Source: Burhinus oedicnemus
Taxonomy: Eukaryota; Chordata; Aves; Charadriiformes; Burhinidae
Direction of reading: 5' to 3'
DNA length: 64,000 nucleotides
NCBI GenBank assembly: GCA_008921705.1
Contig: VFFE01007878.1
Span: 1,459,193-1,523,192 of the forward strand
Within the stretch, counting starts at the first letter, position 1; each line of letters opens with the position of its first letter. This document shows positions 53,701 through 64,000 of the stretch, piece after piece. A program made the position numbers and the translations under genes. Under the pieces are notes generated by a model. The model was not told the origin of the DNA, made no database searches, and saw nothing but the letters and a program-made list of their open reading frames with translations.

Positions 53701-56153
53701 TTCCCATTTGAAGTATGAGTACTGTGGTAAATACTTCAGTGCAAGGAACAACACTTTTAAAGGCACGCACTGCATCTCACAGGGGATCGCTATAAACTGA
53801 AACACTGCAATTAGCCCTCCACTCATCCCGCCTAATGACTTTCGTGGGCGTTCTGTGTGGGGCTAAGGAAGCAAAGCACTCCGCTGCTGGCGTGAACTTC
53901 AGCACAAGCTGTTCCCTTCACTAGATCACAAATATGTTTAAAGCAACGTAGAAGGGAAAGTGTTTTACTGGGCCCGGGATGGAATGACCGCGAGATCGTG
54001 TGTGTGGTACCAAACAAATGCTAAAACTCCCTGGCGGGCCAAATTCTGCTTTGCTTTATGTGTAAATGCTGCTGGTAATCAGGAAGAGGCGGACAACCTA
54101 TGAAGGGAGTTAGCGGTGTTGCGTGGGTATATTGAAGGCTTATTACATGAATTGTGACGTGCAGCTGTCATGCTCAGAGCATGTCATCTGCGTCCTGTCT
54201 GTTGAGGATCTGAAGTGACAGTGTTCAGATCTGTATTCTCTCTGTCCTGAATAAATAAGTACAGAAAGTCCGTAGGTGTGAGGTTGGTGCCTGTCCATGC
54301 TGATAAAGCTGTTGGTCTTTTCTGAAATCATGCTGTGATGCACAGGGTTGGCAGAAGCACAGTCAGAAGGAGACAACCAGTGCCCCTTCTTCAGCTCGCG
54401 CTGGGCTTTAGTAGCCCACCGTGGCCTTTCATGAAAGGCTGGCTAAGTTGTGCTTTCAATTTTTTTCAAAACACTGGGCTCAGTATCTTACAGCAGCAAG
54501 GTAATACCGAAGCACATATTGTCACTTGAGGACTATGGATTATGTAGTTACATAAACAGTACTGTTGCTCTGTGTAGTAAAAACTGTTCACTTTGTACAG
54601 TCTAACAATATGGAACACAAATTCATCATTGAATAGGGCCAAAAGGAAATTTCCACTTGTGAGTCATTGCCAAATGTCATCAGATCCAGCGTGGACTTTT
54701 CCTTTGTTCCTTTGGATTTAAATAAATTAGCATGAAAAGACTGAGACATGCTACTGTCACTTAAAGAATGGAAGAAAAGATTCAAAACATCTTCACCCGT
54801 CATTGTAGGTAACACTCTGGACTAACTCTCGGGTCACTTTGGTTCTTTGCCTGAATGTAGCTTAAGTACTTGGAAATTCAAATAGTGGATACACCGCTTG
54901 AGAAAAAGGCACAGGTACCATGGTGAAGATGTTATTATCAGACAAGTAATTGCGTTCCTTGTTAAAAAAAGGCTGCTTTCTAGTCGACAGTGAATTGATA
55001 TGAAATGATGACGGCAAATCTATATTTGCCAAGCACTTTGAAATCCTCATCTGAAAGGGAGTATGAAGTTCATAAGGTTCCCTCTTACAATGATAGCGCC
55101 TAAGCGAGTGAAAAAGGTGCAGTTTGTCATGCTTGTGCACAAAACGGTGAACAGTCTTGTGCCTGTTTATACACAGATCTCAAGTAGAAAGCAAGGTTAA
55201 CCTGATACTAAAATCTCTTTCTTCCCAAAACATATATATTCTGCACATGCCCTGCTTGTTTAATGTAACACGCCAGAACCTCTGATGCATTCGTTTCCCT
55301 TTTTGGCTTGTTTTGAGAGCAGGCATTCAGGGAAGAATTACAGGGCAGAGCAGTTTGATGAGGACCTGTGGTCCTCCAGAGCAGATTACTGTGCAAAGAG
55401 CAGGGGAATGTTTTCCAGCCTCCAGGAGGGAAGCAAAGCTCTCTCGAGGGAGACTGCAACAGAAGCCCGTGTGTGCAGAGGACTGAAATAAAACCTTTTA
55501 TTAAGAGCATGTGGGTCAAGAGAGAACTTCTAATACGTTCAGTCTGTCAGCATAATGATATACCCACCTGGCCTGTTTCACCGAGCCCTTGCAGGGGGCG
55601 TTTCATTCGTTTGAAGAGCACATCTCATCGGTTCCTAGAAGAAGTTTTCTGTAATACTGTTATTTGATATGAGTAAAGAGAGGTGCTATACTACGTAATG
55701 GTGTAGCAGCCAAGGGAGTTTATGCACACATCTCAGAGTTACGACTCATGTTTATTTTTACGGTAGCGACATGAGAAATCCCCAGCTGAGAAGCATCCAC
55801 ACTCTGGTGGGCCCCCTGCAAGTGCCGAGTGAGAGCTCCTGCCTACAAAACCTGCTGCTCAAAGCAGATGAAAGCGTTGAGGGAAAACAGAAGGGCAGAG
55901 CCACAAGCAGAACCCAGGACACTGAAATCGCTGTGTCTTATCCCAGTCAGTTCAGAAAGAGCCACTTCCACATTAATTTTATGAACGGCAAGGGCTCTAA
56001 GATCTCTTGGCTGTTTTGAAAAATCTCGACTAATTCAAATTTATTATAGCCATGCAGAGAGGAGAAAAACCTCAGCCTTGTCCATCTATAATGTTCATTC
56101 TTCTTAATTCCCTTGAGTTTTTCTTTTATTTTTCCCTTATTCCTCTGCACATT

Positions 56154-56169
56154 AAAAAAAAAAAAAAAA
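56154..56169 (+). repeat. A16 homopolymer
   Basis: Sixteen A in intronic sequence. No retroposed gene body is seen upstream of it. Confidence 0.9.
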
Positions 56170-58490
56170 GTTACTCAGATGAAAGAACAAGGCAAGCTTA
56201 TAATAAAGTCTAACTGATACATTAACTTAGTCGTGGAAAAAAGCCCAACCATACAGTGACAATAATAAGTGTTTATATTTTCCTTACCATATACAAAGGT
56301 GGGTTTATTTCATGATTTTCGCTGTCCTGGCAGGGTGTCAGGCAGAGCGAGGTTATGTGAGCAGCCCAAGGCCCATCAGGGAGTCAGTGACAGGATCAGG
56401 AGTAAAACTCAGTAGTCTATATTTCTATATCTGTGTTCTACATAAAGGACTAACAAAAACACCGGCAGCATCCTTAAATGAAAAGTCATGTTGGGGAAGG
56501 AAGTTTCTATAGTTAGGCAAATGAACGTTGAGTGGAGCCTCTGGGATTTTTAAGGTTTTAAGCCAGGGAATACAAGTTACCTTGCCTGTGAGCTTACAGA
56601 CCTGCCAGAGATTTCAATATATGTCACCGAACATCCATGTGGATAACTGATGCTTTCCATGAGCCTTTTTTCCAGCAGTTCTAACAGTTTCAATCCCCTC
56701 TTCTAGATCCTCTTCCAGCTGTCCCTTCCTTCATCCAGCTGTTTGCCATGTGTCCCCTCTTCAGCGCTGCCCCCTTTCAGCTCTCCCTGTAACCTGTTTG
56801 CTCTTGTCCTGCTACAACTGCAAAACGAAGCAAACCCCAGGAAGTCTATTTAACGTTAGGTCATTGCAAACGTGGGATTTGCAAATACACAATCTAGCAA
56901 ATTGCCGTGCTAGACATGTGTTTACTTTTCCTGTCAAACATGCATAACAAACCCAATGTTAAGGTTCTGTGCTTCTAAGATACTAAAGACTGACATACGA
57001 TTTAGCCAAAAGGTCAAAGTCCTTAACTATAAAAGATTGCATAATGTCAAAATTGCCTATTCTAATCCACATCAAATTTTAGCAACAAGTTATCCTACTC
57101 TTCCATCTTCCCCACCCCCATACAGATGACGTGCATGTTTAAACTCAGGCAAGGCCTTTCTAACAATGTTAACAAAATGTCAGGAAGCTAATTTAAAATG
57201 AAAACATAGTTGCAGTCTTAATTATAGAATATCATAAACTCCCGTTCAAGGACAGAACAAGAGAGACTCCCCATTTAACCTAGCTGCTCAGGAAAGATCT
57301 GAGATAATACCCAAGTAAATAATCAGTCACAAAACCTCAAGCTCCCTGTTTATTAGCCCACCCTGAACATGCCAATAATTAGTCCTTTAGAAGGAAAATA
57401 AATTACTGTGCATTATCTCTGGGATGCCTGATATCATATCTGACCTTCAGCGTCATTACTGCAGACATGAAGGTCTTTCTTTAGAATAGCAAATACAGGA
57501 GGAAGCTGGGCACATTCTGTCTGAGAATTTTTTGCAGCTCCAGGGACTTTGTTTGTTGGTTGTCTTTTTTTTTTTATTTTTAACAACCACAAATAAGGTG
57601 TAATATATCACGTCTTCTTGTTTATGTGCTAGAGTTCCTGGGAAATAGCAGGGGAGAGAAACAATTAACAGCAATTACAATTCAAAGATTATTGTTAATA
57701 TTTCTCCTGTGGTAAATCTGCATTAGCAACATGTTAAAGTGAACATGAAGCCTTAACACTAAACAGTCAGAATACAGGGTTTACTCTAAGGCTGCACTTG
57801 TACCCTTAACTCTGTCCCCCTGTAGAAGAGGAATTACTGGAAACTTGTACAGTCGCTGTCTCTGGATGGCGGGACCTGCATGGAGCAATTAAAAACTCTG
57901 GGATGTCAAATTAAGTCTCCTAAATTCTTTCTCCTAACATGAGAATATGTGACTGCTTGTCCATCATAGGGACTAGATGGAAACCTACAACATTGCAATG
58001 CATCTGAATTAACATTTTGAAAGCTCCCGAAAGTCTCTTTTGAAAGTTTTGAGCCTTTGCACACTGTATTTATCATGTAGAATTTGCTTTAAAAATAATG
58101 AAGCAAGCTGGTGATGGCTGCAGAATTGCTGAGAAGTAAACGAGGTAAGGCAAAAGGAGGCATAAGATGGAAACACGTCTAGTAATGCTAGGTCGCTGCT
58201 ATGGTCACAGCACTGCAGGCACTGCAGGGGCGTGTGCCTTTCTTCTTTCTATCAGAAATGTCTCTTTGTAATGGAATTCAGAATTCAGAATTGCTGGATG
58301 TCTCTTCCGAGGAGTGCATAGTTTTACAAAATCTGAAATTGGGCTGACTTTGAACTGAGAATGGCATTTTACAGGTAAAGGAAGAGAAGCTGGATTTCTA
58401 GAACCTGGCATTTGGAAACAGCAATATATACTTGTTCTTTACCTGTTAAAATCCATTGAACTCAAAAATCAACAAAACCAAACAAAATTA

Positions 58491-58514
58491 AAACAAACAA
58501 ACAAACAAACAAAC
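58491..58514 (+). repeat. (AAAC)6 microsatellite
   Basis: Six AAAC units followed by a short A run, within an A-rich stretch that begins near 58465. Confidence 0.95.
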
Positions 58515-60613
58515 AAAAAAACCTAGGGTTCTTAACCCAATTTGACTCAAACTTCCCAGAATAATTTCTGAGACTGAGACTGATTGTAGAATATTTCAGC
58601 CAAACCCGAAGATTTTAAAGAAAATTCTGAGCCACTGGAGCTGGGGAAAGAGGAAGGTACTGAATTAATGCTAAAACAAGACCTCGTCATGGTAATTAAG
58701 TATGGTATGGGAAAAATTACCAGCTTGCTGGCTTTGAGTTATTAAATACTGGAACTCATCAGATGTGTATGTGTCACAGAGAAACAAAGGGTTGTCCCAG
58801 TAAACTCTCATGTCACAATATATACACACATAAATCATCTAAGAACTGCTTCCTTCAAATTTTAGGCATCTACACATGAGAATTAGTCTCTGTTCATCTG
58901 TCCATCATAGCCCCGTGGTTCAGAGCCTGTTGCCAGCAAGAGCTTATTCCTACTTCATTGTCGCTAAGCTGGATAAAACCATCAAAGTAGAGAAAGAAAG
59001 GCAGCAGCTGAATGCGTGCCCTCTTCTTTTCTCATAGCCAATTTAAGGGCATTGACTTTGGAGCAAAAAGGGGGAAAAGTGCTGTTACAATGTATTATGC
59101 TCAACCTGTTGAGTTCATTGCCACAGGATGTTACTGAGACATGTCATGTGGCTAGGCTTTCAAAAGGGCCACATAATTATGTGACCTTAGCTCCTTTTGA
59201 AACTGCTGCATAGAGGGTAAAGAGCATTTATAGATTAGAAGCAAGTGGTGCCAGATTAAAATATGATGCATTAAAGAAACAAACAGTTATGCTGTGCTTT
59301 ATGCAATCTTCACTTTATTAAATGAAAGTGGATGTCTCCAGCTCTCACTGACCTTGATACAGTCTCAAAATATGTATCATTGACTGTGACCTCAGCAGCT
59401 AGTGGTATAAAGCAATATCTTTGCAGAAATACTGTATATATTTTTGTAAATATGGCCCAAACTGTATAAGCCCTAGTAAATTAGTGCCCAGAAAGGTCAC
59501 CTTCAGCTACTCCACCATCTTACCTAGTTACTTTCTGGGAAAGTAGCTGGGGAAAACACAAATGGAAAACTGGGAATTTTTCTTTCTCTCATGAGAATAT
59601 TTTATTTTCTGCAAGGAACAGAGTAAAATACTTTCATAATCTGATCAATTCACTCTAAAATTGATATCCATTAATACAAATTCAACATGACTAGGAAGCT
59701 AGCAAAATCTATTAAGGACCAAAAAGGGGAGCCAGTTACAAAGTTCCCTCTGCATGAAGCTGTGACCTAGTGTTTTATGCCACAGGGATAAAAGTTGTCT
59801 TTAAAATATGACAGTTCACAGGCCAAGGCAGTATATTCCCAGGGTCCTATATTGTAGGTAAAATCAAACACAGGATTTCAGGATGTCCGTGGTCATGATA
59901 CTGAGTTCCCAGTCTGAACACCATGTATGTGTGTATATATGCCCATGAATATGCTGAGGCATAGGTTCTTCCCCAGTGGAAAAGGGGAGCTTAGAAAAGT
60001 TGGTTTGGTCACTATTTGGTGACACTCTATTTCAGTTTCAGACTCAAGGGAGTCAGCGCCATAACCTCTGCACAATTATCTTTCTGAGATTCTTCCATTC
60101 CCAAATGCTTCATTTTTCCCCAGCTTGGCAGAAGGTTTATCTACTCCTCCCAAGGAAAATGGCAGCAGATGAATTCATGATGTAAAAAGCGTCCACCTGC
60201 CTACTCGTCAAAGCTAACTCCCCAAGGCAGATGATCCCACACATGCAGATACGCTTCTGAAGGCCATTCAGCCAGAGACTCGCCATTGAGTCTGCTGCGG
60301 TCTCTGGCACAAATGTATTTCCAGAAGGTCGGAGCAAGGCGTGTGGACCAGAATGCGCAGGCTGGACTTCCAGTGTTTGAGGATCATCTGCCTTCACTAA
60401 CTGCACCAAACTAATTAAATGAGCTTCAAAATCTGTTTAGTTAAATGGACACAATTCCCCAAATCAGTGCAAGTGCGACTGATGCTGAAATTCAGTTAAA
60501 CTAGATTGACAAAAAGCCTGCTGAAGTCTTTTCTATATACCAGTGTTGCACTGGTTTATCTTTCCAGTACAATCTGACATATTCACCCTTCTTCACTTTT
60601 CCCAGTGTGTTAC

Positions 60614-60699
60614 ATCATTATAAAGGTGCCTAAATTGCTCTTCGCTTGCTTTATAGAAAAATAATAGGCAATGCCTACGTAATGCACCTTTATAATGAT
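60614..60699. repeat. Long inverted repeat (16-bp arms, 54-nt spacer)
   Basis: Arm ATCATTATAAAGGTGC at 60614-60629 is the exact reverse complement of GCACCTTTATAATGAT at 60684-60699. Five further bases in the spacer (ATTGC against GCAAT) can extend the stem. The origin is unknown: a hairpin RNA, a miniature DNA transposon remnant or coincidence. Confidence 0.85.
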
Positions 60700-63600
60700 A
60701 CATCTGCATTTGTACAAAGGATTTGTGCCAGTGTAATTACTTTAGTTAAAAAAAGCCCACCTTTAACACTCAATAGAAGCACTTCAACAGGGACAAAAAA
60801 TGTATATACAAGCCTAAAGTGGGATATAAAGTAGAATGCGTGGAGAAACATCAACTTAATTAAAGGCTTTTTAATGAATGCATTTACCATGCAATTACAG
60901 TGGTGCAGTTTCTGTGTGTTAACCCAAGTCTCCGACTGATTCTCCAGGTATGACATAGGGTGAGGTACTTGTAAAATGAGAGAAATAAACATCCACTTTC
61001 GGTAAGCCTCTGAGAGCCTTAAACAGAAGGGACTATGCAAGTGTAAAGTATGATTATTACTATTTTACTCATCCAGCAGTAAGTTACACAACAAAACATC
61101 AAAAGCCCCTTTGAAAATGTGCGTTTCCCAACAAGCTGTAGGAAGGAGCTTAAATTACTTTTCTCAAAGCAAGTAGCTCACTGAGAAACCAGCTGCTCTG
61201 GGTGTGAGTCAGCAGCCTCAGCAGCCTTCCCAGAGTCAAACCCACCAGCACCTTTCTAAATTCACCCTCGTTAAAAATTTTGATGATCTGGTAGAAGTCC
61301 CTCAGGTACTTGCCAAGCAGTGCTGTTGATACAAGGAGGGGAAAAAAAAGCCACAAGAAAAAGATCTCTTTCCACTGCAGTTACTTTGAAGAGAGGAGGG
61401 AAGTCATTCTTCATTATTTCAGTTATTAATCCCAGCAGGTTTGCATCATTATCTGACGAAAATGTCCTTTCTCATTGTTTGAAGGTGTAGTCAGAGGGAC
61501 CAGTGTGAAAGCCAACTTTCTAAAGCAATACCTGCGCTCTTGTGCTGGGAGCACGGCAATAACCCTACCTCCTGCCCAGCCACCACCACCAGTGCATGGC
61601 GGGAAGCCTTCCCCTTACCACTGCAACACCCACGCCCTTTTGGAAGAGCGCTTTCATGACAAAGGATTGTTTAAAAGTAGTTTTATTCTAAAAAGTCCTG
61701 CCCAAATCGCAGAAGGCATCTGTAGTTGCCATGTTTGAGTGATCTCTGACAAATGTGCTTAATTTGCAAGTGCAAATGGAGCTGGTGTTTAACGAGCAGA
61801 CGGCTGGCATTGCCAGCTTGCTGGAATGCTGAAAGTCAACCCAAGGTAGGGTCTCTGCTAGCTTCAGCCAGGGGAGCCTGCCCACATACTGTGAGCAAAC
61901 AGGGTTGTATGACCACCAGAGCCTAGCTTGTGTAGTGCTGTCACCTCAACAAGGACTTTAAATCCAGCACGAGTGGCCACCTATCCATCTACAGCCAGGT
62001 TGTTCAGCTGTGACTTGTTCCTCAGCTAAAAAATGGCATGCCCATGACTCAAACGCATGGCATCTCACTTGACAGCCCTTAACCCTTCCACCTTGGCCAT
62101 GCCTTCCTTCTAGGTAAAAAACACTTGTTTTTCAGGCTGAAAATATGTCCCTGCAGACACTTGTGCAAGCCAGGCTATGTTTGCACAGAAGCAGTTGGCT
62201 GGAGTTGGGTGCCTGGCTCAGTTTGCAGCACACAGAGGAGAATAAAATCAAGCTCACTTTACTAAGCGTGTTGGTTTGCAAGGCTAATGGAAGCAAATTC
62301 TCACCTCTTCCTCCCACTTTAATAGAAGTGCCTTTGAATACATGCACAAAACATTTCTGTTCAAGAAATTGTTGTCACCCTTATGTAGCTGCAAGGATGC
62401 TCTCCGTAGTTATCACTGGGAGAATCTAGGCAAACTTGTGAGATGCAAATAAGTGTTTGTGATGAAGAGGGTCTATGAAGAGGTTGCAATGAGGTAAATT
62501 TCTTTTAGAGTATTTGGGGACCATGCTTGTTTACTTTGCTGAAAAGACTTGAATTTGGATTTCCATTTTCCTGGGAGGAGAGAATGCTTACCGTAATATC
62601 ACAGCTAATCCAGTGTTTTTAGCCCATTGAGTGGCAGCTGCTAGATGACTTCAGAGGTGGCAGGAATGACGCAGAACTGTGAATGCAAAACTTGCCAGCT
62701 GAAATGCATTGTAAGGAGAGAGGAATAACCTTTCTGGCTCTGTGCAGGTGAGCTCGAGTTCTGTGGGCGATGCAGAGCTGGGGGACGCGTGCTGCCCCGT
62801 GCCGGCTTCCCTGAGAACATGCTGGAGCACATGAAGTGCAGGAAGACATCCTCAGCTTTCCCAGTGGATTTGAGTAGGAGGCAGAAAGGAGTTCGGAGAT
62901 GCAGCCAGCTGAAAAAACACCTTGTCCTTGTGCCTCGTATTTCCTGCTGACTGCCTCTTGGTCTCCAAAGACATCTCGCCAAAGGAAATATTGGGCATAA
63001 GGCTATAGCTGAAATTTAGGTTGACTAAATATGGGCCTCAGCATTCGTCTGGGGACTAAGTGGGGAGTAACTAGGGTACTGTAAATACATGCCCGGACTT
63101 GCTGAGGATTCACTCAAGCCCACAGAAGTTGCTCGCCTGACTTTTAATGGCCAATACCTGGAGTACACTAGTAGAAGTAGGAAGCAGTTATTACAAAAGA
63201 TTGAGTATGTGTGTTGAGAGTACACGTAGGTAAACTTGCCTCATAGAACCAAATAAATGAATGTAAGAACATAATATTTCTAAAAGCAATTGTAAGTCTG
63301 GAATCATTGCTGTGAAATAAAGTTTTAAATAGATATTACCAGCAATATAGTCTGTCCCATGATGCCTCAGAAAAAGCATCATCATCAAAAAGTGGCTCTT
63401 CTTGCTCTGGTATTTCAGTGAAGGTAGCATTTACGCGATAGTTAATGTCTGGAAACTTCAGGGGGAGGTATGTCTGTACCTGCAATTGGAATAGACTATA
63501 TCTTCATTAGCAAGCAGCGCAGCCAAGCAGGAAGAGCTCTGTAAAGCACAACAGATGCTGAGCACCCAAACTCAGCATTTCTGGGAGCTAGGGATTATTC

Positions 63601-64000
63601 CTCCAGTCGGCCTGTAATGTGGTCCTGTGCATTAGGCGTGCATCAGGAGCGCATTTTCCAGTTTTCGTTTCACCTGCAGGGAGTCCCTGGCTGTGTGAGC
63701 TCCTCACAGTGTGATCCGAGGCAGGGGGGAGTGAAATTCCCTTCAAAAGCACTGAAGGGAAGGTGATGGAGGAGAGGTACCTTCTGTCTTACACCAACTC
63801 TAACCCCATCCCTGACAGCGACTCCCCCACTTACTTTGGATTTGTCATTCACCTTTCCAGCAGGATGGAACTTGGAGCATTTCACTCATTTCCCGTATGG
63901 ATGGAAAGCCCCTTGGAGGTGTTTGTCGAGTTCATAGGACTCATGTGGAACTAAACAGCTCCAGTGTGCTGTGCTGTAGGAGCTGCAGAAAGAAAAGACA

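Larger units (their letters stand above)
50558..64000 (+). other. UNC5C: UNC5C intron downstream of the second TSP1 repeat (left-hand part)
   Basis: Starts with GTAAGT. No transmembrane exon, alternative juxtamembrane exon or other gene was recognised to the window end. It holds simple repeats (A16 at 56154-56169, AAAC at 58491-58514), a possible old CR1 end near 50650 and a 16-bp inverted repeat at 60614-60699. The rest appears to be unique AT-rich intronic sequence. Confidence 0.75.

Noticed and set aside
53668..53705. Two adjacent copies of a TAGTTGCATTATT segment
   Set aside because: Only two short copies; too little to call a tandem repeat family or a binding array.
58268..58292. GAATTCA-type short tandem repeat
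   Set aside because: Under three units; local slippage, no further support.

Overview
This window looks like one strand-consistent piece of a large vertebrate gene, almost certainly from a bird. The bird call rests on several CR1 LINE copies with the avian-style 3' end, short tandem copies of an ATTCTRTG octamer. Further support is the sparse repeat load, the long AT-rich introns and the absence of Alu/B1/L1-type mammalian repeats. I cannot name the species.

The only protein-coding gene I can support is a netrin receptor of the UNC5 family, best matched to UNC5C, on the + strand. Five internal exons are recognisable: 18536-18679 (end of Ig domain 1), 34668-34771 (start of Ig domain 2), 46672-46852 (rest of Ig domain 2), 48968-49135 (first thrombospondin type 1 repeat) and 50393-50557 (second thrombospondin repeat). 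Their junction phases chain exactly (1-1, 1-0, 0-1, 1-1, 1-1) and give 762 nt of open coding sequence. Everything else is intron. The signal peptide, the first part of Ig1, the transmembrane segment and the cytoplasmic ZU5/UPA/death domains are not visible and should lie outside the window to the left and right.

Layout: 1-18535 is the tail of a long upstream intron holding a 2.4 kb dead CR1 (about 8975-11408) and a short CR1 (17644-18032). The intron 18680-34667 holds an old minus-strand CR1 interrupted by a younger minus-strand CR1 (19018-20218), a pyrimidine tract, a CR1 tail and an assembly gap of 388 N (31621-32008). The gap is flanked by two near-identical 1.7 kb copies (29899-31620 and 32009-33712), most simply read as two haplotypes or overlapping contig ends wrongly placed in tandem. 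The intron 34772-46671 is repeat-poor and carries AT-rich clusters of homeodomain-type motifs and a small CpG-dense patch; these are candidate regulatory elements only. The introns at 46853-48967 and 49136-50392 are short. The 3' intron from 50558 onward holds simple repeats and one long hairpin.

No RNA gene, CRISPR array, operon or prokaryotic-type system was seen. The items most worth checking are the probable false duplication, the weak splice donor after the first thrombospondin exon, the 16-bp inverted repeat at 60614-60699, the near-palindrome at 115-152 and the motif cluster at 38220-38900.
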